DNA of 64,000 nt, from assembly GCF_001889305.1 (NCBI RefSeq), contig NZ_CP013074.1:1116001-1180000 (forward strand). The letters run 5' to 3'. Source of the stretch: Dehalococcoides mccartyi (GTDB lineage: Bacteria; Chloroflexota; Dehalococcoidia; Dehalococcoidales; Dehalococcoidaceae). This document shows positions 45,652 through 53,939 of the stretch, in pieces (position 1 is the stretch's first letter; each line of letters opens with the position of its first letter). The notes beneath the pieces are model-generated. The model was not told the DNA's origin. It was given only the letters and a program-made list of their open reading frames with translations, and ran no database searches. The position numbers were made by a program, and so were the translations under genes.

Positions 45652-45673
45652 TATTTCGGCATATACCGAAATA
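45652..45673. promoter_or_regulatory. palindromic operator for the ArsR/SdpR-type repressor
   Basis: TATTTCGG-CATATA-CCGAAATA, 8-bp perfect arms, immediately after the -10 box and over the expected transcription start. This is where an autorepressor would bind. Confidence 0.7.
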
Positions 45674-45693
45674 CTTTTTGGGGAGTGCGGCTG

Positions 45694-45993
45694 GTGGACA
45701 ATCTAGTATTCAAAGCCTTATCAGACCCGAACCGAAGACAGATACTTAAACTCCTCGGTGATGCCCCTTTAAGTGCCGGCGAAATAAGCCGCGAATTTGA
45801 TCTGGCACTATCCACCCTCTCGGGGCATTTTAAATTACTCAAAGAAGCCGGACTGATACGGGAAGAGAAAAAAGGCAACCATATATTCTACAGCCTGAAT
45901 ACCTCGGTACTGGAAGAAACGCTGAACCTAATGATGGAAATATTTAAAAAAGATAAACCAAACCTCCGTAATATAAAGCAGGAAGGGTCATAA
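45694..45993 (+). CDS. sdpR: ArsR/SdpR-family transcriptional regulator
   Basis: 99 residues from the GTG at 45694, which has GGGGAG 8 nt upstream; a GTG at 45685 is also in frame. Starts in the typical way (NLVFKALSDPNRRQILKLL), then the recognition helix region ISREFDLALSTLSGHFKLL and the wing EEKKGNHIFYSL. No metal-binding CxC, so not an arsenic sensor. It overlaps the SdpI-like gene by one base (TAATG). In Bacillus subtilis SdpR represses sdpRI and is captured by SdpI at the membrane; the same control is inferred. Confidence 0.88.
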   Translation: MDNLVFKALSDPNRRQILKLLGDAPLSAGEISREFDLALSTLSGHFKLLKEAGLIREEKKGNHIFYSLNTSVLEETLNLMMEIFKKDKPNLRNIKQEGS

Positions 45994-46658
45994 TGCACAT
46001 AAACTGGAAAGAGCACCGCCTGAGTTTACTGATTATACTGGCAATGTTTATAACAGGGCTGATTACCTGGCCAAACTCCCCTGATTTGCTGCCGGTCCAC
46101 TGGGAAATTGACGGTACTGTTGACCGCTACGGCGGCAAGTTTGAAGGGTTGCTTCTTATGCCCTTAATAAGCCTCGGCATATTCCTGCTTTTGATATATC
46201 TGCCATATCTTGACCCCCGCAAGGCCAACTACCTGAAGTTTGAAAAAGTGTACAGCATGTTTATCCGCCTAATAACAGTCTTCTTCGGGGGTATTTACGG
46301 CATAACTATACTTTATGCTTACGGAATTGTTGCCAATACCAGCACCTTTATACTGGTAATGGTGGGACTGCTGCTGGCACTGCTGGGAAATATGTTCGGC
46401 AAACTGCGTCCCACATGGTTTGTAGGCATACGCACTGCCTGGACTCTTACCAGTGACCTGTCGTGGGATAAAACCCACCGTCTGGGCGGCAAAATATTTG
46501 TAGGTGCGGGTTTGCTCATGATACTGGCAGGCATTACCAGCTTTACATGGCTGATGATTGCCAGCATAGCCGGCCTGCTTTTGGGTGTGATAGGTTTATT
46601 TATTTACTCCTACCTGATATGGAAGAAAGACCCTGACGCCAGAACTTCCCGATTTTAG
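45993..46658 (+). CDS. sdpI: SdpI-family membrane protein (DUF1648 plus SdpI)
   Basis: 221 residues, six predicted membrane helices. N-terminal DUF1648 (LLPVHWEIDGTVDRYGGK) and a C-terminal SdpI domain with RPTWFVGIRTAWTLTSDLSW and KTHRLGGKIFV. In Bacillus SdpI is both immunity protein against the SdpC toxin and a signal receiver for SdpR. No toxin gene is adjacent, so protection against foreign peptides or envelope-stress sensing is a fair guess. Confidence 0.88.
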   Translation: MHINWKEHRLSLLIILAMFITGLITWPNSPDLLPVHWEIDGTVDRYGGKFEGLLLMPLISLGIFLLLIYLPYLDPRKANYLKFEKVYSMFIRLITVFFGGIYGITILYAYGIVANTSTFILVMVGLLLALLGNMFGKLRPTWFVGIRTAWTLTSDLSWDKTHRLGGKIFVGAGLLMILAGITSFTWLMIASIAGLLLGVIGLFIYSYLIWKKDPDARTSRF

Positions 46659-46727
46659 GTTTACAAATATAGTTTCGGCCATTTGTTGCTGAGGTGAAAA
46701 ACCGCCGGCACTCCGGAATGAATTTAT

Positions 46728-46743
46728 TACGTATATATACGTA
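46728..46743. promoter_or_regulatory. 16-bp perfect palindrome upstream of the DUF2892 gene
   Basis: TACGTATATATACGTA, 58 bp before the ATG at 46802. Looks like an operator; no matching regulator gene is near. Confidence 0.5.
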
Positions 46744-46801
46744 TTGCCCTTAATCGTACGAAGAGTAAAATAGGTAACAAATATCGTCAAGGAGTACAAA
46801 C

Positions 46802-46996
46802 ATGCCGAAGAACATGAGCAAAGCTGACCGCACTATACGCATTATTCTTGGCATCATCGCTCTGGCACTTGCCGTTTTCGTAACCACAGGCGGCTGGTCG
46901 GTATTACTTTATATAGTAGCGGCAATATTTATTGTAACTTCGCTGGTGGGCACCTGCCTGCTTTACATACCCTTTAAGATAAACACCAACAAATAA
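46802..46996 (+). CDS. DUF2892 (YgaP-like) membrane protein
   Basis: 64 residues with two membrane helices. The family landmarks are MSKADRTIRIILG at the start and LVGTCLLYIPFKI at the end, as in the membrane part of YgaP. These small proteins often sit next to rhodanese or thioredoxin genes, but none is here. AAGGAG precedes the ATG. The 16-bp palindrome upstream suggests regulation. Confidence 0.82.
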   Translation: MPKNMSKADRTIRIILGIIALALAVFVTTGGWSVLLYIVAAIFIVTSLVGTCLLYIPFKINTNK

Positions 46997-47008
46997 CCGG
47001 TAAATTTG

Positions 47009-47569
47009 TCAGGATACACCCTTTAGGGAAGCTGCCAGTGTCTGCCCCATATCCCGGGCAAGGCTGATTAATTCGGTGTTGGTTTTTGCATCTCCCTCAC
47101 GGGCAGCATAACCAGTCAAGACTACCAGTTCATGGGCTTTTACTTTAAAGCTGCTGTCCAGATACTGCACCAGAGTGTTCAAGGTATCATCCAACCCCTG
47201 TTCTTCGGCCAGTATCACCACCCCTACAGCTTTAAATTCCAATGATATATCATGCTTGTACAGAAAATAATGGCGGTCTATAAAGGCTTTGAGCTGAGCC
47301 GTCACGTTGTAATAATAAACTGGAGTAGCCACAATAAAGCCGTCTGCTTCGCGCATCTCATTAAAAATGGCATCCATATCATCATTTTGGGGGCATCTTT
47401 TATATCCGGCACAATTGTCATGTCCCAGACAGGGTTTGATATTTGCCTGGCTGATATCTATTTTTCGGGTCTCAATGCCCTCTTTTTCTAGCTCAGAAAG
47501 AACTTCATCAAGCAAAAACGCTGTGTTTCCCTGAGAACGCGGACTGCCCATTACGGCCAGAACTTTCAT
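47009..47569 (-). CDS. NAD(P)H-dependent FMN reductase / flavodoxin-fold protein
   Basis: 186 residues. FMN loops GSPRSQGNTAFL and ATPVYYYNVT, as in multimeric flavodoxin WrbA-like and iron-sulfur flavoproteins. Cysteines (KPCLGHDNC, KRCPQ) are spaced C-x5-C-x5-C, unlike the compact cluster motif of the relative at 43.7 kb, so a cluster is doubtful. Probably an NAD(P)H:FMN or quinone oxidoreductase. Monocistronic. Confidence 0.85.
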   Translation of the reverse strand: MKVLAVMGSPRSQGNTAFLLDEVLSELEKEGIETRKIDISQANIKPCLGHDNCAGYKRCPQNDDMDAIFNEMREADGFIVATPVYYYNVTAQLKAFIDRHYFLYKHDISLEFKAVGVVILAEEQGLDDTLNTLVQYLDSSFKVKAHELVVLTGYAAREGDAKTNTELISLARDMGQTLAASLKGVS

Positions 47570-47691
47570 AACAAACCCCTTTTATAAACGATATATATCA
47601 TAATACCCTATACTGCCTAAACCGACTATACATCTTGACAAATATTTTGCTTCGGCTGATTATTATATGTCCGGTATTTTATGAGGTGAAT

Positions 47692-47919
47692 ATGTATAGC
47701 AGCGTAGTTGAACAAGCATGGCAAAGATGCGGCGGCAAATGCGAATGCAAAGACCAGTCTCATGCCCATACTTATATACGCTGTAGCCGCAAACTTGTCT
47801 ACGAAAACAAAGATAAACCCCGCATTGACGGCTGGAAGGTGATTTACCTGACCGGAGCCGCAGCTGATACTGCTGAAAATATCCGCATTTATTGCCACAG
47901 TTGTTTTAAGCAGGACTAA
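47692..47919 (+). CDS. small cysteine-rich protein, HNH-like zinc fold
   Basis: 75 residues from ATG 47692, set by GAGGTG 5 nt upstream; a longer in-frame start at 47635 lacks such a site. Cys13, Cys17 and Cys19 (CGGKCEC), His and Cys in the middle (HAHTYIRCSRKL), and CHSC near the end suggest a treble-clef zinc fold as in HNH proteins; AENIRIYCHSC resembles the E-N-L-x-x-L-C-x-x-C part of HNH nucleases. The first catalytic His of a true HNH is not evident, so activity is doubtful. Confidence 0.6.
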   Translation: MYSSVVEQAWQRCGGKCECKDQSHAHTYIRCSRKLVYENKDKPRIDGWKVIYLTGAAADTAENIRIYCHSCFKQD

Positions 47920-48074
47920 AACGGATAGCCGACCTGACCGGATACAGATTGCCTGACAGGACAGTACCATTTTCCCCTTGTGTCTTGGGCAAATTACGTA
48001 TTAGCACTAATAGCAATCCCGCTGAATATAAAATAAAATACATTTATACAGCCCTGTCTTAAAAGGAGACGTTT

Positions 48075-48275
48075 ATGGGACATACCCATGAATGGGTAAA
48101 ACAGGAGAGCGGGGTTTATAAATGCCTCTGGTGCAGCCGAACCATGACCAGAGATGACCTGTACCTATGGCTAACCGGGCAACGCAGCAGCCTTTCCCAG
48201 ATTTGGCTGGATTCACCCGTCCGGGAGGAATTTTTGAACATCCGCAAAGCTGTCCAAACACGCAATCATATTTAA
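48075..48275 (+). CDS. small zinc-ribbon-like protein
   Basis: 66 residues. One metal-binding half: GHTHEWVKQ, then YKCLWCSRTMTRDDL. Only one CxxC pair, which with two His (GHTHEW) could hold one zinc. The rest is helical. A strong AAAGGAGA lies 5 nt before the ATG. Function unknown. Confidence 0.6.
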   Translation: MGHTHEWVKQESGVYKCLWCSRTMTRDDLYLWLTGQRSSLSQIWLDSPVREEFLNIRKAVQTRNHI

Positions 48276-48402
48276 CAGGCTATCAAAACCATACCTGCAC
48301 TGAGTAAACAATAAAAGTGCGGCTGTAACTGTCTGTTGGGACAATACACATCTTGTTTCAGCCCTGCGCCTGCCTTTAGAAACTGCTTTAATGCAACTTC
48401 TA

Positions 48403-48430
48403 TTGACATATGTGCATTATAAGCTATTAT
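48403..48430 (+). promoter_or_regulatory. promoter of the PilT-like gene
   Basis: TTGACA (48403-48408), 16-bp spacer, TATTAT (48425-48430). About 65 nt of AT-rich leader follow. Confidence 0.6.
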
Positions 48431-48500
48431 ACATATAATAAGTTATTCATCTGTTATATATCACACATTATGCTTATCTGCATTTTAGAGAGGTGCGGCC

Positions 48501-49577
48501 TTGATAGAGGTATATGAGCTTCTGAAACTGGTAGTGGACAAAGATGCTTCAGATTTACATATCAAAGCACCCACTTCACCTGTCCTGCGGATAAACGGAG
48601 ACCTGATACGCCAAACGCAGTATCCGCCGATTACGCCGGAAGATGCCGAACACATTTTTCTGTCCATTACCAACCCTCACCAACAGGAAACGTTTGCCGC
48701 TGAAAATGAACTGGATTTTGTTTATTCCGTCACCAATCTGGCCCGCTTTAGGGTAAATGTACTCCGCCAGAGGGGCAGCCTGAGTCTGGCATTCAGGGTA
48801 GTCCCCTTTGTTATCCGTAATATAGACGAGCTTAATCTGCCTGTTATTCTTAAAAGCCTGATTATCCGCCCGCGCGGGCTGCTGCTGGTTACCGGCCCTA
48901 CCGGCAGCGGCAAATCTACTACCCAAGCCGCCATGATAGAACATCTGAACCATTGCCGCAGATGCAATGTAATCACTATCGAAGACCCCATAGAATATCT
49001 TTTTCACGATAATGAATGCATTATATCCCAGCGTGAGCTTGGGGGAGACACCCGCTCTTTTGCAATAGCATTAAAACACGCCCTCCGCCATGACCCGAAT
49101 GTAATAGTGATTGGCGAAATGAGAGACCTGGAAACCATATCCACTGCTATTGCCGCCGCCGAAACAGGCCATCTGGTAATAGGCACGCTCCACACTACAG
49201 ACGCCCCGCAGACAGTAGACCGTCTGATAGATATGTTCCCGCCTTCCCAGCAGCAGCAAATACGTCTTCAGCTTTCCCAGGTAATTGAAGCCATTGTTTC
49301 CCAGACACTTATCCCCCGTATTGATAACAAAGGCCGTGTGGCCGCTTTTGAAATACTGGTGGCCAACAATGCCGCCCGCAACCTTATCCGCGAAGGTAAA
49401 ACATTTGAACTGCTGACTGTGATGCAACTGGGTAAAAATGACGGCATGCAGACGTTGGATAATGAACTAACCCGTCTGGCAAAAGAAGGGTTAGTAAGCG
49501 TAGAAAACGCAATTTTAAAAAGCAGTAATCCTGAAAGACTGCGCAAAGCCTTATCCAATATATCTCACGGTTCCTGA
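48501..49577 (+). CDS. pilT: PilT-like type IV pilus retraction ATPase
   Basis: 358 residues. TTG start set by GAGAGGTG 5-6 nt upstream. N-terminal PAS-like domain beginning VDKDASDLHIK, then Walker A TGPTGSGKSTTQAAM, Asp box TIEDPIEYLF, Walker B VIVIGEMRDLETI and His box GHLVIGTLHTTDA. In other bacteria PilT pulls back type IV pili. No other pilus gene is adjacent. PilU or a PilB-type role in secretion is possible, but the size and motifs fit PilT. Confidence 0.9.
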   Translation: MIEVYELLKLVVDKDASDLHIKAPTSPVLRINGDLIRQTQYPPITPEDAEHIFLSITNPHQQETFAAENELDFVYSVTNLARFRVNVLRQRGSLSLAFRVVPFVIRNIDELNLPVILKSLIIRPRGLLLVTGPTGSGKSTTQAAMIEHLNHCRRCNVITIEDPIEYLFHDNECIISQRELGGDTRSFAIALKHALRHDPNVIVIGEMRDLETISTAIAAAETGHLVIGTLHTTDAPQTVDRLIDMFPPSQQQQIRLQLSQVIEAIVSQTLIPRIDNKGRVAAFEILVANNAARNLIREGKTFELLTVMQLGKNDGMQTLDNELTRLAKEGLVSVENAILKSSNPERLRKALSNISHGS

Positions 49578-49609
49578 AAATAAAGCTTTGCCCATGATAC
49601 AAATTTACC

Positions 49610-49629
49610 TTGAATAACCGCTTATTCAA
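49610..49629. promoter_or_regulatory. palindrome abutting the argJ -35 box
   Basis: TTGAATAA-CCGC-TTATTCAA, perfect 8-bp arms, 1 bp before the -35 TTGCCC. Half-sites TGAAT and ATTCA are those of arginine boxes, but the spacing between them is 8 bp where the known ArgR box has 4. Candidate operator for the arginine operon. Confidence 0.5.
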
Positions 49630-49630
49630 A

Positions 49631-49659
49631 TTGCCCTCTGAGTTGGGAAGTGGTATATT
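49631..49659 (+). promoter_or_regulatory. argJ promoter, probably leaderless
   Basis: TTGCCC (49631-49636), 17-bp spacer, TATATT (49654-49659). The argJ ATG is at 49668, 8 nt after the -10 box. Confidence 0.6.
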
Positions 49660-49667
49660 CTAATGCT

Positions 49668-50885
49668 ATGAAAAGTAGTATAGATATTTTGCCTGACGGC
49701 AGCATTACCACACCCAAAGGTTTTAAAGCCGGTACTATTTATGCCGGAATCAAGAAAAAATCCAAGAACAACTTGGATCTGGCCATTTTGTATTCAGACA
49801 CACCCTGCACAGCCGCAGGCATATTTACCGCCAACAAATTCCGAGCTGCCCCGGTGTATATTTCAGAACACAATCTGAGCTTTTCCGATAACCGGGCTAT
49901 TGTAGTCAACAGCGGCTGTGCAAATGCAGGCACAGGCGATGCCGGTATGGCGGATGCTGTTGAAATGGTAAAGACCACAGCCGACACCTTGAATATGCAA
50001 CCCAAAGATGTGCTTATAGCTTCCACCGGAGTTATTGGACACCGCCTGCCTATAGATAAAATAAAGGAAAATGTCCGCCTGATAGGCCTTTCCCAGCGCA
50101 ACGGGCATGATTTTGCACGGGCTATTATGACCACTGACACCCATACCAAAGAGATTGCGGTACGGGTAAATATAGAGGGTTTCCAGTTTTATATAGCCGG
50201 GGCTGCCAAGGGAGCAGGCATGATTCACCCCAATATGGCTACCATGCTGGGTTTTATAACTACAGATGCCGCCGTAAGCAAAGATTTTTTACAGTTTGCC
50301 CTTAAGGAAGCGGCTGATGTCAGCTTCAATATGATAACTGTTGACGGGGATACCTCTACCAATGACAGCCTTTTTATGCTGGCAAACGGGCAGGCCGAAA
50401 ACCCCACTTTTGCCGGAGATACCGAGTATTCACTGGTATTCCAGCAAGCGCTTAGAATTGTCTGCCAATCTCTGGCCAAAAGCATTGCCAGAGACGGTGA
50501 AGGTGCCAAACGATTGATTGAAATACAGGTGGAGGGCGCAGCCAGCCTGGAAGATGCCAAACTGATTGCCCGCACGGTGGCCGGCTCACCACTGGTGAAA
50601 ACTGCCGTTCATGGTGCGGACCCTAACTGGGGGCGAATACTGGCAGCTGCCGGACGGGCCGGGGCTGATTTTGATATAGACCGGGTAGACCTTTCTCTTG
50701 GAGAAAGCCCTGTACTCCAAAAAGGCCAGCGGACAGGTGTAGACGAAAAAGAACTCTCTTCGTGGCTGAAGCAGGTAGAGGTTATCATAAAGTTAAACCT
50801 GAACCTGGGCGAAGGCAAGGCTACAGCCTGGGGCTGTGACCTTTCAGCCGAATATGTAAAAATAAATGCGGATTATACTACTTAA
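49668..50885 (+). CDS. argJ: glutamate N-acetyltransferase / N-acetylglutamate synthase
   Basis: Cyclic arginine pathway: moves acetyl from N-acetylornithine to glutamate. 405 residues. The autoprocessing site is in [10 protein letters not shown], where Thr192 becomes the new N-terminus and nucleophile; GHRLPIDKI and [10 protein letters not shown] (oxyanion region) are present. ATG at 49668 chosen because the -10 box covers the GTG at 49650. First gene of the arg operon. argC and argF are not here. Confidence 0.95.
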   Translation: MKSSIDILPDGSITTPKGFKAGTIYAGIKKKSKNNLDLAILYSDTPCTAAGIFTANKFRAAPVYISEHNLSFSDNRAIVVNSGCANAGTGDAGMADAVEMVKTTADTLNMQPKDVLIASTGVIGHRLPIDKIKENVRLIGLSQRNGHDFARAIMTTDTHTKEIAVRVNIEGFQFYIAGAAKGAGMIHPNMATMLGFITTDAAVSKDFLQFALKEAADVSFNMITVDGDTSTNDSLFMLANGQAENPTFAGDTEYSLVFQQALRIVCQSLAKSIARDGEGAKRLIEIQVEGAASLEDAKLIARTVAGSPLVKTAVHGADPNWGRILAAAGRAGADFDIDRVDLSLGESPVLQKGQRTGVDEKELSSWLKQVEVIIKLNLNLGEGKATAWGCDLSAEYVKINADYTT

Positions 50886-50891
50886 ACCGAG

Positions 50892-51710
50892 ATGAAAATG
50901 CCCCAACCAAGTAACCAAATAGCAGTAATAAAGCTGGGGGGTTCAGTCCTGGACTCAAAGGATACCTCCCTAAAAGATATTGCCACCCTGAAACAGCTGG
51001 GACTGAAGCCGGTGCTTATCCACGGCGGTGCCAGCACGGTTAGTGCCTGGTCTGCCAAGCTGGGACTGGAAACACGCCTTGTAAACGGCGAACGAGTGAC
51101 AGATGAGACTACTCTGGATGTAGTTGCCGCCATTCTGGCAGGACTAGTAAACAAGGAAATTGTAGCCGCCCTGCTTGATATGGGTATACAAGCCGCCGGC
51201 ATATCAGGGGTAGACGCCGCTACCGTAACCGGTCAAATGCGGGCAACCGAAACCGGTTATCTGGGGGATGTGATAAAGATAAATACCGAACTTATCACCA
51301 CCCTATTAGATGCAAATATTACTCCGGTAATATCGCCGGTCAGTTTTCACCAGACAAACCGCCCATCCGGCAGCCGCCGTATACTGAATATAAACGGTGA
51401 CCCGGTAGCCGGAGAAATTGCAGCCGCACTTCAGGCTGAACGGCTTGTGTTTATGACAGATGTCCCGGCTGTAAAGGGCAAGAACGGCGAAGCCCTAGGC
51501 GAAATAAGTGCAGACCACGCCGCAGAACTGCTCTCTTCGGGTACAGCCTCAGGCGGTATGATACCTAAACTCCGTTCCTGCCTTAAGGCTACTCTGGCAG
51601 GTTGTTCTGCCTGTATAATAGACGGCAGAAAACCCCATATGCTGGTGCGGGAATTCACCGAGGGCAATTGCGGTACTACCGTGATCGGTCAGCATCTCAG
51701 GCGCAGTTAG
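50892..51710 (+). CDS. argB: acetylglutamate kinase
   Basis: Phosphorylates N-acetylglutamate, the second arginine step. 272 residues of the amino acid kinase fold: IKLGGSVLD (phosphate loop), LIHGGASTVSAW, NINGDPVAGEIAA and TDVPAVKGKNGE. It starts 6 bp after argJ. The usual HGGGP is HGGAS here, a small departure also seen in the LysZ/ArgB side branches, so substrate range might be wider. The arg context favours ArgB. Confidence 0.9.
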   Translation: MKMPQPSNQIAVIKLGGSVLDSKDTSLKDIATLKQLGLKPVLIHGGASTVSAWSAKLGLETRLVNGERVTDETTLDVVAAILAGLVNKEIVAALLDMGIQAAGISGVDAATVTGQMRATETGYLGDVIKINTELITTLLDANITPVISPVSFHQTNRPSGSRRILNINGDPVAGEIAAALQAERLVFMTDVPAVKGKNGEALGEISADHAAELLSSGTASGGMIPKLRSCLKATLAGCSACIIDGRKPHMLVREFTEGNCGTTVIGQHLRRS

Positions 51711-51783
51711 ACATAGTAACCTGTTAACCCAGCAGATTACCTCCCGAACAGAGGTGATAATACTATTAATAAAAGAGGTTAAA

Positions 51784-52980
51784 ATGGATAACTGGCAAGA
51801 GCTTGAACATAAATATTACATGCAGACTTTTTACCGCGCACCCATCACTATTGTGAAAGGCCAAGGGGTTAAGGTCTGGGATGATGCAGGCAAGGAATAT
51901 CTGGATTTTGTAGCCGGTTGGGCGGTAAACAGCCTGGGGCACTGCCACCCGGCAGTAGTCAAAGCTGTCTCAGAGCAGGCTGGCATCCTCATCCAGACTT
52001 CCAACAATTTCTATACTATTCCCCAGCTTAAACTGGCCCAACTGCTGGTTGATAACAGTGTGCTGGACCGTATTTTCTTTTGCAACAGCGGCACCGAAGC
52101 TACCGAAGGTGCAGTCAAACTTGCCCGCCGCTACGGCAAGCTCAAACTCAAAGGGGCTTACGAAGTAATTACCGCCACCGGTTCTTTTCACGGGCGGACA
52201 CTGGCCATGGTTTCGGCCTCCGGCCAGAGCAAGTACCAGGAGCCTTATACTCCTTTGCCAACCGGTTTTATAAACGTAGAGTACAATAACCCTCAGGCTA
52301 TAAAAGCGGCTATCACAGACAAAACCTGTGCCGTTATGCTTGAACCCATACAAGGTGAAAGCGGGGTAAACGTGCCGGATTCCGGTTATCTGAAGGCTGT
52401 CCGTCAGATATGTGACGAAACCGGCATACTTTTAATACTGGATGAAATCCAGACCGGTATCGGCCGTACCGGCAAACTATTTGCTTATGAGCATTCCGGT
52501 ATTGAGCCGGATATAATTACCCTTGCCAAAGGGCTGGCTTCCGGGGTACCAATAGGTGCATTTATGGCCAAGGAGAATGCCTCGGTCTTTGCCAAAGGGG
52601 AGCATGGCTCTACTTTCGGGGGTAACCCACTGGCCTGTGCCGCCGGATATGCCACGATGAAATTTATTCTGGATAATCATATTTCCGAACATGCCGGTAT
52701 TATGGGCAGTTACCTTGCCAAAGGGTTTGAAAAACTTAAAGCAAAGCACCGCCTGATACAGGGTTACCGCGGTTGTGGTCTGCTGATGGCACTGGGCTTC
52801 AATACCGATATTGCTAAAGAAATAGAGGAAAGTTGCCTGGAAGAAGGGCTGCTGCTGAATGCGGTTAAGCCCAATGCCCTGCGTTTTATGCCTTCGCTGA
52901 ATATTACCCAAGCAGATATAGATGAGGCACTATCTAAACTGGAGCGTGTTCTCACCCGCTATGAAAATTCCGGAGTCTAA
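51784..52980 (+). CDS. argD: acetylornithine aminotransferase
   Basis: PLP enzyme making N-acetylornithine. 398 residues from ATG 51784, which has AGAGG 5 nt upstream; a start at 51754 is unlikely. Class III signature LILDEIQTGIGRTGKLFAYE, then PLP-Lys in ITLAKGLASG; GTEATEGAVKLARRY and STFGGNPLACAA are typical. 73 bp after argB. Confidence 0.93.
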   Translation: MDNWQELEHKYYMQTFYRAPITIVKGQGVKVWDDAGKEYLDFVAGWAVNSLGHCHPAVVKAVSEQAGILIQTSNNFYTIPQLKLAQLLVDNSVLDRIFFCNSGTEATEGAVKLARRYGKLKLKGAYEVITATGSFHGRTLAMVSASGQSKYQEPYTPLPTGFINVEYNNPQAIKAAITDKTCAVMLEPIQGESGVNVPDSGYLKAVRQICDETGILLILDEIQTGIGRTGKLFAYEHSGIEPDIITLAKGLASGVPIGAFMAKENASVFAKGEHGSTFGGNPLACAAGYATMKFILDNHISEHAGIMGSYLAKGFEKLKAKHRLIQGYRGCGLLMALGFNTDIAKEIEESCLEEGLLLNAVKPNALRFMPSLNITQADIDEALSKLERVLTRYENSGV

Positions 52981-52986
52981 AAGCTG

Positions 52987-53877
52987 ATGGACTGGGGTAT
53001 ACTGAAGATTATTTTGGGTATTGTTGTCCTTCTGGCAGTAGGGGCTGGCATACTTTTGCTTGCGGACCCTCTGCCTGTTCCGGGGATATTCCGCAGCAGC
53101 TCCGGTGCAAAACTAAGCGAAGATGACCTGTCCGCAGTACCTGATAAAATAGATGCAGAAGCGGCCAAACTGGCAATCCAGTTTTTCCCGGATAATCCTG
53201 CCAAACAATCCGAATACCGGAAGAACTTGCTGGCTGCCTATTTGACATTGAAAAATACTGATTTGCTGCTTCTTTTTAACCCCGGCGGTTATGGTTATGC
53301 CAAACTATCCGCCTCCAAAGGTTGGGAAAGCATAACAGTGGGTATAAGAGAGCTCACCCGAAGCTGGGGACTAAATACACTGGTGCTTGATTATCAGCGT
53401 ACTGCCCACAGTCTGACCGGAAAATTCAGCGAAGTACTGGCATCAAGCAGTCATTCTATCAGCAAAGCTAAAGAGCTTTCATCCAAACTGACTTTCCTGC
53501 TAGATTACCTGCCTGCCCTAAAAATAGTGCTGGGCAGTGAAAGCAACGGCAGTGTTTCAGCTAATAATACCCTGATGTTCCTGAAGGAAAACCCCAGAGT
53601 AGTCAGTATTGAAACCGGACCGCCCGTCTGGCACAAAGGGTTTGACCATGAAAGACGTCTGCTGATGCGAAGCAACGGGCTGGTGCCGGATTCGTTCAGT
53701 TACGGGGATATAAAAACCATACTCTCCGCCAATTTTATGGCACTCTTCGGGCGCTCACCTAAAAGCCCCGGCAACGTGCTTTTGTATATAGGTGCTCCCG
53801 GACATGAATATTCGTGGGAACATGCAGAAGTAAAGAAACAGATAACAAATTTTTTAACAAATAAGTTAAAACCGTAA
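52987..53877 (+). CDS. membrane-anchored alpha/beta-hydrolase-like protein within the arg operon
   Basis: 296 residues, family not recognised. One N-terminal membrane helix (about 5-27), then a globular part. LLLLFNPGGYGYAKL, then WGLNTLVLDYQ, KIVLGSESNGS (a possible S-x-S-x-G nucleophile elbow) and a late His in GAPGHEYSWEH follow the strand and residue order of alpha/beta hydrolases. It starts 6 bp after argD, with argG 62 bp further on, so it is almost surely co-transcribed. No known arginine step is missing that it would fill. Confidence 0.65.
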   Translation: MDWGILKIILGIVVLLAVGAGILLLADPLPVPGIFRSSSGAKLSEDDLSAVPDKIDAEAAKLAIQFFPDNPAKQSEYRKNLLAAYLTLKNTDLLLLFNPGGYGYAKLSASKGWESITVGIRELTRSWGLNTLVLDYQRTAHSLTGKFSEVLASSSHSISKAKELSSKLTFLLDYLPALKIVLGSESNGSVSANNTLMFLKENPRVVSIETGPPVWHKGFDHERRLLMRSNGLVPDSFSYGDIKTILSANFMALFGRSPKSPGNVLLYIGAPGHEYSWEHAEVKKQITNFLTNKLKP

Positions 53878-53939
53878 AAATAACTGGACTTCAGCCAAAG
53901 GTTAGTAGATAATAAATCAATTATTTAAGGAAGGTTCTT

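Noticed and set aside
41623-45993. ArsR-type gene at 45.7 kb as regulator of the ACR3 arsenite exporter
   Set aside because: It lacks metal-binding Cys, is 3 kb away and overlaps an SdpI-like gene.
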